A stretch of DNA of 64,000 bases. It comes from Rhodopseudomonas palustris JSC-3b. Its GTDB lineage: Bacteria; Pseudomonadota; Alphaproteobacteria; Rhizobiales; Xanthobacteraceae. The notes under the pieces are model-generated. The model did not search any database, had not been told where the DNA came from, and saw only the letters and a program-made list of their open reading frames with translations. Of this stretch, positions 50,438 to 59,331 are shown piece by piece (position 1 is the first letter of the stretch; each line of letters opens with the position of its first letter). The stretch covers positions 2,816,150-2,880,149 of the forward strand of contig KI632513.1 in assembly GCA_000504425.1 (NCBI GenBank), read 5' to 3'. The position numbers and the translations under genes are program-made.

Positions 50438-50469
50438 CAAAAAACGCCCCGATCGGATCGATCGGGGCG
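50438..50469 (-). terminator. Rho-independent terminator of rpmE
   Basis: CGCCCCGAT/ATCGGGGCG stem; on the minus strand it is followed by GTTTTTTGCG. It lies 35 bases after the rpmE stop. The other side has GTTTTCG, so it may work both ways. Confidence 0.85.
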
Positions 50470-50504
50470 CGTTTTCGTCCGCCGGGCGTTGCCCGCGAAT
50501 GAAC

Positions 50505-50726
50505 TTACTTGAGGAAGCCCGAGAACTTCTTCTGGAACCGCGACACGCGGCCACCACGGTCGAGCACCTGCTGCTGGCCGCCGGTCCAGGCCGGATGCGA
50601 CTTCGGGTCGATGTCGAGGTTCATCTTGTCACCCTCCTTGCCCCAGGTGGAGCGGGTGACGTATTCGGTGCCATCGGTCATGACCACCGTGATGTTGTGA
50701 TAATCGGGATGAATTTCGGCTTTCAT
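50505..50726 (-). CDS. rpmE: 50S ribosomal protein L31
   Basis: 73 residues: [29 protein letters not shown] .. [27 protein letters not shown].(W)TG and GGRVSRF are the conserved L31 motifs. It has no Cys, so it is a zinc-free form, as is usual in alphaproteobacteria. A structural protein of the large ribosomal subunit. The frame continues upstream to 50888, but the ATG at 50726 is the family start. Divergent from the ABC transporter gene, 167 bases away. Confidence 0.95.
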   Translation of the reverse strand: MKAEIHPDYHNITVVMTDGTEYVTRSTWGKEGDKMNLDIDPKSHPAWTGGQQQVLDRGGRVSRFQKKFSGFLK

Positions 50727-50893
50727 GACAAATCCTCGGGCGCTCTGGCGCCGGCCGGTCGATTGGCTATTGGGGACGAATTCCGGGGCTCTATATCCCA
50801 GCCCCAGTGTCAAGACAAGATATCCTCCGGATTTGCCAGCGGACGCATCGCAGCCTATTGGAAACACTCCAAAATGAAACAGCGGCACAGCCT

Positions 50894-52801
50894 ATGAGCG
50901 CGACTCCCAGCACCCCCGCTCCCCAGGGCGGCAGCATTGCCTTGACCCTTGAGGCGATCGCTGAAAGCGAGAAGGTGATGCACGCCGGGCGCCCGTCGCC
51001 CGAGGCGGAGTCGCTGCTCGACGACACCACCCCGGCCGCCGAGGAGAAGCCTGCCAAGCAAAGCCGGCTGCGGCCGCTGCTCGAGCTTGCGCCCTATGTC
51101 GATCGCTACCGCTGGCGCGCCTCGTTCGCCTTCATCGCCCTGACCGTTGCCGCCGCCACCACGCTGATGGTGCCGCTGGCGGTGCGCCGGCTGATTGATC
51201 TCGGCTTCGGTCACGAAGGGCTGGAGATGATCAACAGCTACTTCGCGATCATGGTGCTGATCGTGGCGGTGCTCGCGATCGCCAGTGCCGCGCGCTACTA
51301 CCTGGTGATGACGATCGGCGAACGGATCGTCGCCGATCTGCGCCGCGACGTGTTCACCCATCTGACCTCGCTGTCGCCGTCGTTCTTCGATTCGGCACGC
51401 AGCGGCGAATTGGTGTCGCGGCTCACCGCCGACACCACCCAGATCAAATCGGCGGTCGGCGCCTCGGTCTCGATCGCGCTGCGCAACATGATGCTGTTCA
51501 TCGGCGCTTCGACGATGATGGTGATCTCGAGCCCGCGGCTGTCGGCGTTCGTGCTGGCGGCGATCCCGCTGATCGTGCTGCCGCTGGTGGCGTTCGGGCG
51601 CTGGGTGCGGCGGCTGTCGCGCAACGCCCAGGATACGCTGGCCGATGCCTCCGCCTATGCCGCCGAGCTGGTGTCGTCGATCCGCACCGTGCAGGCCTAC
51701 ACCAATGAGGGCCTCGCCAAGCAGCGTTTCGCGCGCGAGGTCGAGGAAGCCTATGAGGCGGCGCGCAGCTCCACCGGCGCACGCGCGGTGCTGACCGCGA
51801 TCATCATCTTCATCGTGTTTTCCAGCGTGGTGGCGATCCTGTGGGTCGGCTCCCATGACGTGGTCGCCGGCGACATCAGTGCCGGCCGGCTCAGCCAGTT
51901 CGTGATGTATGCCGCGTTCGCGGCCGCTGGCCTCGGCCAGCTCAGCGAAGTGTGGGGCGAGGTCGCCGGTGCCTCCGGCGCCGCGGAACGGCTGTTCGAG
52001 ATCCTGCGCGTCAAGCCGGAGATCGCCGCGCCTACCAAGCCGCAGAACCTGCCGGTGCCGGCGCGCGGCGACGTCGCGCTCGACAAGGTCAGCTTCGCCT
52101 ATCCGATGCGGCCGCAGTCGCTGGCGCTCAACAACGTCTCGCTGTCGGTCAAGGCCGGCGAGAAGGTCGCGATCGTCGGCCCGTCCGGCGCCGGCAAGAG
52201 CACGCTGTTCCACCTGCTGCTGCGCTTCTACGACCCGGCCTCCGGCACGATCTCGTTCGACGGCACCGCCATCAACACCGTCGATCCGCAGCGGCTACGC
52301 GAACGGATCGCGCTGGTGCCGCAGGATTCGGTGGTGTTCGCCGCCTCGGCCATGGAGAACATCCGGTTCGGACGGCCCGACGCCACCGACGCCGAGGTGC
52401 AGCGCGCCGCCGAACAGGCCCACGCCATGGAGTTCATCCGGCAATTGCCGCAGGGCTTTGACACCCAGCTCGGCGAGCGCGGCGTGACGCTGTCCGGCGG
52501 CCAGCGCCAGCGCATCGCGATCGCCCGCGCCATCCTGCGCGACGCGCCGCTGCTGCTGCTCGACGAGGCCACCTCCTCGCTCGACGCCGAAAGCGAGACG
52601 TTGGTGCAGACCGCGCTGGAAGAACTGATGCGGCACCGCACCACGCTGGTGATCGCCCATCGGCTCGCCACCGTGCTGTCCTGCGACCGCATCCTGGTGA
52701 TGGAGCAGGGCCGGATCGTCGAACAGGGCACCCACGCTTCGCTGGTGGCGTCCGGCGGGCTGTATTCGCGCCTCGCCCGCCTGCAATTCGAGGCGGCCTA
52801 A
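50894..52801 (+). CDS. MsbA-like ABC exporter (fused membrane and ATPase domains)
   Basis: 635 residues from the ATG at 50894. An acidic ~65-residue N-terminal extension is followed by a six-helix type-1 exporter membrane domain (~70-370) and an ATPase domain with Walker A VGPSGAGKST, Q-loop LVPQDSVVF, signature LSGGQRQRIAIARA, Walker B LLLLDEATSSLDAES and switch VIAHRLATV. It acts as a homodimer or half-transporter, probably exporting lipids or hydrophobic compounds from the inner membrane. MsbA itself is not proven. Its stop overlaps the stop of the convergent GNAT gene by 4 bases. Confidence 0.9.
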   Translation: MSATPSTPAPQGGSIALTLEAIAESEKVMHAGRPSPEAESLLDDTTPAAEEKPAKQSRLRPLLELAPYVDRYRWRASFAFIALTVAAATTLMVPLAVRRLIDLGFGHEGLEMINSYFAIMVLIVAVLAIASAARYYLVMTIGERIVADLRRDVFTHLTSLSPSFFDSARSGELVSRLTADTTQIKSAVGASVSIALRNMMLFIGASTMMVISSPRLSAFVLAAIPLIVLPLVAFGRWVRRLSRNAQDTLADASAYAAELVSSIRTVQAYTNEGLAKQRFAREVEEAYEAARSSTGARAVLTAIIIFIVFSSVVAILWVGSHDVVAGDISAGRLSQFVMYAAFAAAGLGQLSEVWGEVAGASGAAERLFEILRVKPEIAAPTKPQNLPVPARGDVALDKVSFAYPMRPQSLALNNVSLSVKAGEKVAIVGPSGAGKSTLFHLLLRFYDPASGTISFDGTAINTVDPQRLRERIALVPQDSVVFAASAMENIRFGRPDATDAEVQRAAEQAHAMEFIRQLPQGFDTQLGERGVTLSGGQRQRIAIARAILRDAPLLLLDEATSSLDAESETLVQTALEELMRHRTTLVIAHRLATVLSCDRILVMEQGRIVEQGTHASLVASGGLYSRLARLQFEAA

Positions 52802-53274
52802 CTCCCCTCGACCGAGGCGGCCGGAGCGTCCGGCCGCCACAGCAGGTTCAGGATCAGCCGGCCCGAGGCATTGAACTCCTCGCCGGTCTGCGCAAAGCCG
52901 TTGCGCTGATAAAAGCGGATCGCGCGGTGATTGTCGGCATTGACCTTGAGCGCCACGCCCTGCGGTGACCGGCGCTTGGCCTCATCGACCAGCGCGGCGG
53001 CGAGGCCCGAGCCCCATTCCGCCGGCGCCACCACCAGCTGGTCGAGATAGCCGCTGCCATCGATGGTGACGAAGCCGAGCAACGCCTCGCCGCGGACCGC
53101 AACGATGATCGCGGCATTCGGCACCAGCTCGCTGCGCCAGCGCTCACGCCACCAATCGAGCCGTGCCGTAAAATTGATCGACGGATACGCAAGCTGCCAG
53201 GTGTCGTGCCACAGCGCGATCGCGGCCTGTTCGTCGGCGGCGTCATAGGGGCGGAGCGTGAAGGCGGCGCTCAT
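52798..53274 (-). CDS. GNAT family N-acetyltransferase
   Basis: 158 residues. The acetyl-CoA-binding region is LVVAPAEWGSGLAAALVDEAKRRSPQGVALKVNADNHRAIRFYQRNGF, the standard motif A/B of GNAT enzymes (a Q/R-x-x-G-x-G/A loop is represented by EWGSGLA). N-terminal YDAADEQAAIALWHDTWQLAYP is similar to RimI-like acyltransferases. The acceptor is unknown; convergent with the ABC exporter and divergent from the DUF1295 gene. Confidence 0.85.
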   Translation of the reverse strand: MSAAFTLRPYDAADEQAAIALWHDTWQLAYPSINFTARLDWWRERWRSELVPNAAIIVAVRGEALLGFVTIDGSGYLDQLVVAPAEWGSGLAAALVDEAKRRSPQGVALKVNADNHRAIRFYQRNGFAQTGEEFNASGRLILNLLWRPDAPAASVEGS

Positions 53275-53405
53275 CTGGTGTCCTTGATTCCCACTGTCAC
53301 AATCGACCGCTTATCACACAGCGCGCATCGCCCGCCCAGCGCGCTGAAACCACCTGCGGGAACCAGACGTATCTCGCTGTCGTTGAGAAGCGTGGGCGGT
53401 GACCA

Positions 53406-54206
53406 ATGACATATCTCGCAGCTTTGCTGCTGATCGCGGCGGCGCTGTGTGCGCTGATGGCGGGCGCCTGGGTGGTGCAGCAGCGCACCGGCAATTCTGG
53501 CTGGGTCGATACCATCTGGACCTTTTCGGTCGGCACGGTCGGCGCGGCGGCTGCCCTGTGGCCGCTCGCCGATGACGCCCCCCACGCCCGGCAAGGACTG
53601 GTGGCGGCGTTGGCCCTGACCTGGGCACTACGGCTCGGCATGCACATCGCCCAGCGCAGCAAGAGCGCTGGCGATGATCCGCGCTATGCCGCCTATGCGC
53701 AGCAATGGGGCGATGACGCGCCGCGGCGCATGTTCATCTTCCTGCAGCAGCAGGCGCTCGGCAGCATTCCGCTGGTGTTTGCGATCTTTGTCGCCGCGCA
53801 GTTTCCGTCCGCAGAGCTGCGCTGGCAGGATGCGCTCGGTCTGGCGATTCTGGCGATCGGCATCGCCGGCGAGGCGATTGCGGATCGGCAATTGCGCAGC
53901 TTCCGCAGCGATCCGGCCAATCGCGGCCAGGTGTACGATAGCGGGCTGTGGCGCTGGTCGCGGCACCCGAACTACTTCTTTGAATGGCTGGGCTGGCTGG
54001 CCTATCCCGTGATCGCGCTGTCGCTCAGCTATCCGTGGGGATGGGCGGCGCTGCTGGCGCCGCTGTTCATGTATTGGATTTTGGTGCACGTCACCGGCGT
54101 GCCGCCGCTGGAACAGCAGATGCTGCGCTCGCGCGGCGAGCGCTACCGCGCCTATCAGGCCCGCACCAGCGTGTTCTTCCCCTGGCCGCCGAGGTCTGAC
54201 GCATGA
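53406..54206 (+). CDS. DUF1295 membrane protein (steroid 5-alpha-reductase-like fold)
   Basis: 266 residues with six or seven hydrophobic helices. The C-terminal core is diagnostic: LWRWSRHPNYFFEWLGWLAYPVIAL, then PLFMYWILVHVTGVPPLEQQMLRSRGERYRAYQARTSVFFPW, as in DUF1295 and the related steroid reductase/isoprenylcysteine methyltransferase superfamily. Relatives reduce C=C bonds or methylate. Its stop overlaps the start of the downstream methyltransferase by ATGA, so they are made together. A role as partner reductase in making methyl-branched or cyclopropane lipids is inferred, not shown. Confidence 0.85.
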   Translation: MTYLAALLLIAAALCALMAGAWVVQQRTGNSGWVDTIWTFSVGTVGAAAALWPLADDAPHARQGLVAALALTWALRLGMHIAQRSKSAGDDPRYAAYAQQWGDDAPRRMFIFLQQQALGSIPLVFAIFVAAQFPSAELRWQDALGLAILAIGIAGEAIADRQLRSFRSDPANRGQVYDSGLWRWSRHPNYFFEWLGWLAYPVIALSLSYPWGWAALLAPLFMYWILVHVTGVPPLEQQMLRSRGERYRAYQARTSVFFPWPPRSDA

Positions 54207-55228
54207 GCGCGCTTGCCCGTCTGATTGCCACCGCCGAACGGCTGCCGCTGCCTGACGTTGTGATCCGCGCCGGCATCAAGCAACTGTGCGCACGCACCGC
54301 CCAGCGCTGGACCAGCGGCGATGCCGCTTCCGACGCCGCGTTCGCCGAGGCGATGGCGGCGCGCGCCATAGCCGAACACACCGACGCCGCCAACGCCCAG
54401 CATTATGAGGTGCCGGCGGCGTTCTTCGCGCTGGTGCTGGGCCCGAACCGCAAATACTCGTCCTGCTATTACAACGAGCCGACATCAACGCTGCAGGAAG
54501 CGGAAGAAGAAGCGCTGCGCCAGACCGTGGAGCACGCCGGCCTCACCGATGGTCACAGCATCCTGGAACTTGGCTGCGGCTGGGGCTCGCTGTCGCTGTG
54601 GATGGCGCGGCAGTTTCCGAATTCGGCCATCGTCGCAGTGTCGAATTCGCAGTCGCAGCGCCGCTATATCGAAGGTGAAGCCGCGGCGCGCGGGCTCACC
54701 AACCTCACCGTGATCACCAGCGACATGAATGCGTTTAAGCCGACCCGGCGCTTTGACCGGATCGTGTCGGTGGAAATGTTCGAGCACATGATGAACTGGC
54801 GCGAGCTGATGCTACGGATGCGTGGCTGGCTGACGCCGGAAGGCCGGTTCTTCATGCATGTGTTCGCGCATCGCGCCGGCTGCTATCTGTTCGATCGCGC
54901 CGACCAGGAAGACTGGATCGCGCAGCATTTCTTCACCGGCGGGGTGATGCCGAGCCATCATCTGATCCGGCAATATGCCGATCTGTTCACGGTGGAGAAG
55001 GAATGGCGCTGGAGCGGCGTGCACTACCAACGCACGGCGCAGGACTGGCTGCGGCAATTCGATCTGCACCGCGACTCGATCGGACGGGTGCTGCGTCCGG
55101 TCTATGGTCGCGACACCGCGCTGTGGATGCGGCGCTGGCGCTGGTTCTTTCTGGCGACCGAAGGGCTGTTCGGCTTTGCGGGTGGCGAGGAATGGGGCGT
55201 CAGCCATTATCTGCTGACGCCGAGCTGA
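54203..55228 (+). CDS. Cyclopropane-fatty-acid-synthase-like SAM methyltransferase
   Basis: 341 residues. The CFA-synthase family core is present: AQHYEVPAAFFALVLGPNRKYSSCYY, SILELGCGWGSLSLWMARQFPNSAIVAVSNSQSQRRYIE (SAM site), RIVSVEMFEHMMNWRELMLRMRGWLTPEGRFFMHVFAH and DWIAQHFFTGGVMPSHHL. It is somewhat shorter than the classic 380-residue Cfa and lacks its N-terminal domain. It likely transfers a methyl or methylene group to phospholipid acyl chains. It is translationally coupled to the DUF1295 membrane protein. Product unknown: cyclopropane, 10-methyl or furan fatty acid are all possible. Confidence 0.85.
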   Translation: MSALARLIATAERLPLPDVVIRAGIKQLCARTAQRWTSGDAASDAAFAEAMAARAIAEHTDAANAQHYEVPAAFFALVLGPNRKYSSCYYNEPTSTLQEAEEEALRQTVEHAGLTDGHSILELGCGWGSLSLWMARQFPNSAIVAVSNSQSQRRYIEGEAAARGLTNLTVITSDMNAFKPTRRFDRIVSVEMFEHMMNWRELMLRMRGWLTPEGRFFMHVFAHRAGCYLFDRADQEDWIAQHFFTGGVMPSHHLIRQYADLFTVEKEWRWSGVHYQRTAQDWLRQFDLHRDSIGRVLRPVYGRDTALWMRRWRWFFLATEGLFGFAGGEEWGVSHYLLTPS

Positions 55229-55256
55229 GCCGGCGCTGATCGAAGACAAGACGTGG

Positions 55257-55280
55257 ATGGCCGGGACGTTGCCCGGCCAT
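55257..55280. repeat. Family B palindrome, second copy
   Basis: ATGGCCGGG-ACGTTG-CCCGGCCAT, a perfect 9-bp stem between convergent CFA-like and rmuC genes. Same core as at 50279-50298. Confidence 0.7.
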
Positions 55281-55286
55281 GACGTA

Positions 55287-56462
55287 TCACTCCGCCGCGG
55301 GTAGCGGCCGCTGCAACGGAAACAAATCGGCGGTGCTGGCGCGCGGCTCCTGTGCCGCGAGCGGCGGCGCGTCGCTAAAATCCAGTTCTTCGATGCGGCC
55401 GGCGCGGCGCTCGATCTTGTCCGCGGTGATCAATATCTGGCGGACATCGTCATTGACCTGGCCGAAATGGGTTTGCAGCTTGGCGACACGCTCGCGTAGC
55501 CGGCCGAGATCGTCATTGAGCGCCAGCACCTCAGTGCGAATCTGATCGGCGGCATCGCGCATCTGCGCGTCTTTCAAGATCTGCTGCATCACCTGGATCG
55601 CCAGCATCAAGAGCGACGGCGACACCAGCACCACCCGGGCGCGATAGGCCTTCTGCACCACGTCGTCAAAACCGTCGTGGATTTCCGCATAGACCGATTC
55701 CGAGGGCACGAACATCAAGGCGGTGTCCTGGGTCTCGCCCGGGATCAGATATTTGCCGGCGATATCGGCGACATGGCGCAGCACATCGCCGCGCAGCCGC
55801 TGCGCCGCCGCGCGCCGCTCCTGCTCGTTGCGCGCCTGATGCAGCGCGGTGATCGCCTCCAGCGGAAATTTGGCGTCGATGCACAGCGGCCGCTGATCGG
55901 GCAGAAACACCACGCAGTCCGGTCGCTTGCCGGTCGACAGCGTGTATTGGAACGCGTAGCCGCCCTTCGGCAGCCCGTCCTGCACGATCGCCTCCATGCG
56001 CGCCTGGCCGAACGCGCCGCGCGCCTGCTTGTTGCCGAGCACATCGCGCAGCGTGGTCACCTGCGCGGTGAGATCGCTGAGGCTGCGATTGGCGTGATCG
56101 ATGATGCCGAGCCGCTCATGCAGCGCGTGCAGGCTTTCCATGGTGTGGCGCGCCGACTGCGCCATCGATTGGCCAACGCGGTGCGTCACCGAATCGAGCC
56201 GTTCGCCGACCGCCCGTGCCATCTCGGCCTGGCGCCCGGCCAGCGCCTGCCCCATCGCCGCGATCCGGCCATTGGCCTCGTGCTGGGCGCGCATCAATTG
56301 TTCGAGCCGGTAATCGACCTCGCTGGCGCGGCGCGGACCGGCGCCGCGCGCCACCACCACCACGATCACCGCCAAGAGCAGCAGCGTCAGCGCGGCAAAG
56401 CCGGTCGCGGCCATCGCCACCGTGACCGCCACATCGCCAACGATGAACAGAATGTCGTGCAT
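55287..56462 (-). CDS. rmuC: DNA recombination protein RmuC
   Basis: 391 residues. One N-terminal membrane helix (FAALTLLLLAVIVVVVARG) is followed by a coiled coil (~40-130) and then the RmuC nuclease-like domain: LGNKQARGAFGQARMEAIVQDGLPKGGYAFQYTLSTGKRPDCVVFLPDQRPLCIDAKFPLEAI. The PDCVVF and IDAKFP motifs fit a PD-(D/E)xK-like fold. RmuC limits inverted-repeat-driven recombination in E. coli. That is of interest because this genome region is dense in inverted repeats, but the link is only an idea. Divergent from def. Confidence 0.92.
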   Translation of the reverse strand: MHDILFIVGDVAVTVAMAATGFAALTLLLLAVIVVVVARGAGPRRASEVDYRLEQLMRAQHEANGRIAAMGQALAGRQAEMARAVGERLDSVTHRVGQSMAQSARHTMESLHALHERLGIIDHANRSLSDLTAQVTTLRDVLGNKQARGAFGQARMEAIVQDGLPKGGYAFQYTLSTGKRPDCVVFLPDQRPLCIDAKFPLEAITALHQARNEQERRAAAQRLRGDVLRHVADIAGKYLIPGETQDTALMFVPSESVYAEIHDGFDDVVQKAYRARVVLVSPSLLMLAIQVMQQILKDAQMRDAADQIRTEVLALNDDLGRLRERVAKLQTHFGQVNDDVRQILITADKIERRAGRIEELDFSDAPPLAAQEPRASTADLFPLQRPLPAAE

Positions 56463-56735
56463 CGCCGCGTCAGCCCGCGATCAACCGGCAACCCGCTTCA
56501 AGCCGCGGCTTCGACTGACCAAGATCGATCCACTCCCGCATCCGCCCCCTCATTGTCAGGGCGGCACGCGCCGCACCCTACCCGCTCGGCTTGTAGCAGA
56601 TCGCAGGCTGAACGGAACAAAGAAAGAACAGCACAGTAAACGCAGCCTTAGTTGCAACGTTTACGCGAGCCTGCGCTGAAAGTGGCATCCATGAGCGCAT
56701 TGACCGCGCCAAAGTCGCAGATTAAATCGCAACTC

Positions 56736-57263
56736 ATGGCCCTTCGCGAAATCATCATCGTTCCCGACAAGCAGCTTCGTCAGGTCTCCCAGCCGGTGGA
56801 AGCCGTGACCCCGGAGATCCGCAAGCTCGCCGACGACATGTTCGAGACCATGTACGATGCCCCCGGCATCGGCCTGGCCGCGATCCAGATCGCTCAGCCG
56901 GTGCGGCTGATCACCATGGATCTGGTGCGCAAGGAAGGGGGCGGCGCCAGCGAGCCGCGCGCCTTCATCAATCCCGAGATCATCGGCGCGTCCGAAGAGA
57001 TGCGGGTCTATGAGGAAGGCTGCCTGTCGATCCCGAACTATTACGCCGAGGTCGAGCGCCCGGCGAAGGTGCGGATCCGCTACACCGATCTCGACGGCAA
57101 GCTGCATGAGGAGGACGCCGAAGGGCTGTTCGCCACCTGCATCCAGCACGAGATCGACCATCTCGGCGGCACGCTGTTCATCGACCATCTGTCGCGCCTC
57201 AAGCGCGCTCTGGTGATGCGCAAGTTCGAAAAGGCCGCCAAGCGCGGCTACAAATTCGTCTGA
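56736..57263 (+). CDS. def: Peptide deformylase
   Basis: 175 residues from [21 protein letters not shown]. All three family motifs are present: [15 protein letters not shown] (metal Cys) and QHEIDHL (metal His and catalytic Glu). It removes the formyl group from nascent N-terminal Met. First gene of def-fmt-truA, followed by fmt after 73 bases, a common arrangement since Fmt adds the formyl group. The frame upstream to 56652 is probably untranslated. Confidence 0.95.
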   Translation: MALREIIIVPDKQLRQVSQPVEAVTPEIRKLADDMFETMYDAPGIGLAAIQIAQPVRLITMDLVRKEGGGASEPRAFINPEIIGASEEMRVYEEGCLSIPNYYAEVERPAKVRIRYTDLDGKLHEEDAEGLFATCIQHEIDHLGGTLFIDHLSRLKRALVMRKFEKAAKRGYKFV

Positions 57264-57336
57264 CCCTGCGCCCGCGACCGGCCGGCGATCGGCGGCCGCT
57301 TTGCCGCGGCGCTGACCTGTGCGGGACTTTGCGGTC

Positions 57337-58269
57337 ATGCCCCTTCGCCTGATTTTCATGGGCACCCCTGATTTTGCGGTGCCGACGCTGCGTGCGCTGG
57401 CCGAACGCGGCCACGAGATCGTTGCGGTCTATACCCGCGAGGCCAAGCCGGCCGGGCGCGGCATGAAGCTGCAACCGACCCCGGTCGAGCAGGAGGCGCG
57501 CAAGCTCGGCATTCCGGTGCTGACGCCGAAAACGCTGCGCACGGCGGAAGCCGCCGCCGAATTTGCGGCGTTTCAGGCCGATGCCGCGGTGGTGGTGGCC
57601 TATGGCATGATCCTGCCGCAGGCGATTTTGGATGCGCCGAAATTTGGCTGCTTCAATCTGCACGGTTCGCTGCTGCCGCGCTGGCGCGGCGCCGCGCCGA
57701 TCAATCGCGCGATCATGGCCGGCGACGCCGAAAGCGGCGTGATGGTCATGAAGATGGATGTCGGGCTCGACACCGGCGATGTGGCGATGACCGCGCGGCT
57801 GCCGATCACCGACACCATGACCGCGGTCGATCTGCATGACGCGCTGGCGCCGCTCGGCGCGACGTTGATGGCCGACGCCATGGCCGCGCTGGAACGCGGC
57901 GAGCTTACGTTCGTCAAGCAGAGCGAGGACGGCGTCACCTACGCCGCCAAGATCGACAAGGCCGAAGCGCGCATCGACTGGAGCAAGCCGGCGGCCGAGG
58001 TGCTGCGCCATATTCACGGGCTGTCGCCGTTCCCCGGCGCCTGGTGCGAACTGCCGATCGATGGCGAGCCGGTGCGCATCAAGCTTTTGCGCTGCGAGGC
58101 CGCGCGCGGCGCCGGCGAGCCCGGCGCGCTGCTTGGCGACGACCTGACCATCGCCTGCGGCGACGGCGCGCTGCGCGTGCTGCAATTGCAGCGTGCCGGC
58201 AAGCAGCCGATGTCGGCCGAGCAGTTCCTGCGCGGCACGCCGGTGAAACCGCCGCTGCGGATGTGTTAG
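57337..58269 (+). CDS. fmt: Methionyl-tRNA formyltransferase
   Basis: 310 residues from MPLRLIFMGTPDFAVPTLRAL. The catalytic segment FNLHGSLLPRWRGAAPINRAIMAGD with Asn-His-Asp set and GLDTGDV are intact. The C-terminal OB-like domain (~205-310) has the tRNA-binding basic patch. It transfers a formyl group from 10-formyl-THF to Met-tRNAi. Second gene of def-fmt-truA. The longer frame from 57319 adds six residues. Confidence 0.95.
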   Translation: MPLRLIFMGTPDFAVPTLRALAERGHEIVAVYTREAKPAGRGMKLQPTPVEQEARKLGIPVLTPKTLRTAEAAAEFAAFQADAAVVVAYGMILPQAILDAPKFGCFNLHGSLLPRWRGAAPINRAIMAGDAESGVMVMKMDVGLDTGDVAMTARLPITDTMTAVDLHDALAPLGATLMADAMAALERGELTFVKQSEDGVTYAAKIDKAEARIDWSKPAAEVLRHIHGLSPFPGAWCELPIDGEPVRIKLLRCEAARGAGEPGALLGDDLTIACGDGALRVLQLQRAGKQPMSAEQFLRGTPVKPPLRMC

Positions 58270-58335
58270 GTGCACATGGCGCCGATCGCGCCACGCGCTG
58301 CGATCCGCTATTTCCTTCTGTGAGCGACGCCCGCC

Positions 58336-59076
58336 ATGCCCCGCTACAAGCTGACCATCGAATATGACGGCACGCCCTATTGCGGCTGGCAGCGCCAGGA
58401 CAATGGCAGCACCGTGCAGGGCTCGCTGGAAGCCGCAGCGCAGGCGATCTGCGGCGTGCCGGTGCGCGTGCACGGCGCCGGCCGCACCGATGCCGGCGTG
58501 CACGCCCGCGGCCAGGTGGCGCATTGCGACGTGCCCAAGGAGCTGCCGCCCGGCCGGTTTCGCGACGCGATCAACGCCCATCTGCGGCCGCAGCCGATCG
58601 CGGTGATCGACGCCGACGTCGTCGCCGACGATTTCGAGGCGCGCTTTTCCGCGATCAAGCGCCACTACGTCTATCGGATCAGCAACCGCCGCGCCAATCT
58701 GGCGCTCGATATCGCGCGCAGCTGGCGCGTGCCGCGCCGGCTCGACAGCGACGCGATGCACGAGGCCGCGCAGCGCCTGGTCGGCAAGCATGATTTCACC
58801 ACCTTCCGCGATACCGAGTGCCAGGCCAAATCGGCCGACAAGACGCTCGATCAGCTCGACGTGATCCGCGATGGCGATGAGATCCGGGTGATCACCTCGG
58901 CGCGCTCATACCTGCACAGCCAGGTGCGCTCCATGGTCGGTTCGCTGGTCTGGGTCGGCGAAGGGCGCTGGAGCGCCGATGATCTCGCCGCCGCGCTCGC
59001 CGCGCGCAGCCGCGCCGCCTGCGGCCCGGTCGCGCCGCCCGACGGGCTCTATCTGATGCGGGTCGATTACCCATAG
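58336..59076 (+). CDS. truA: tRNA pseudouridine(38-40) synthase
   Basis: 246 residues. [25 protein letters not shown] and the catalytic Asp in [17 protein letters not shown] are intact, followed by [32 protein letters not shown] and a C-terminal [18 protein letters not shown]. It makes pseudouridine at positions 38-40 of the anticodon stem. Third gene of the def-fmt-truA unit, 66 bases after fmt. Confidence 0.95.
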   Translation: MPRYKLTIEYDGTPYCGWQRQDNGSTVQGSLEAAAQAICGVPVRVHGAGRTDAGVHARGQVAHCDVPKELPPGRFRDAINAHLRPQPIAVIDADVVADDFEARFSAIKRHYVYRISNRRANLALDIARSWRVPRRLDSDAMHEAAQRLVGKHDFTTFRDTECQAKSADKTLDQLDVIRDGDEIRVITSARSYLHSQVRSMVGSLVWVGEGRWSADDLAAALAARSRAACGPVAPPDGLYLMRVDYP

Positions 59077-59107
59077 TTTTCAGACACGTCGGTCACTGCA
59101 ACGGCTC

Positions 59108-59306
59108 ATTCCGGGGCGCGCAGCCGCGCGGTCCGACGCAGCCGCGGCCGGCTCCCTCGCCCCACTTGCGGGGAGAGGTGACAAGAATGCCTCAACGAGT
59201 CATTCCGGGGCGCGCCATAGGCGCGCACCCGGAATCTCGATCCATCACAAAGAAAGTCTGGATTCCGGGTTCGCTCGCAGCTGCGCTGCGCGCGCCCCGG
59301 AATGAC
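59108..59306. repeat. Family E repeat: TCATTCCGGGGCGCGC elements with long inverted arm
   Basis: GTCATTCCGGGGCGCGC at 59199 and its complement GCGCGCCCCGGAATGAC ending near 59305 bracket ~70 bases, including CCCGGAATC..GATTCCGGG as a second pair, so the whole can fold into a long hairpin. A single arm copy lies at 59109, and a family D hairpin (CCCCACTTGCGGGGAG) at ~59160. It lies between convergent truA and dapE. Confidence 0.75.
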
Positions 59307-59331
59307 GACATTGAGCGTTAGGCGTTGAGCG

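Larger units (their letters stand above)
50196..50504. other. Convergent intergenic region rcdA-rpmE
   Basis: 309 bases with no gene. It contains the family B palindrome at 50279-50298 and the rpmE terminator at 50438-50469. No other structure seen. Confidence 0.7.
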
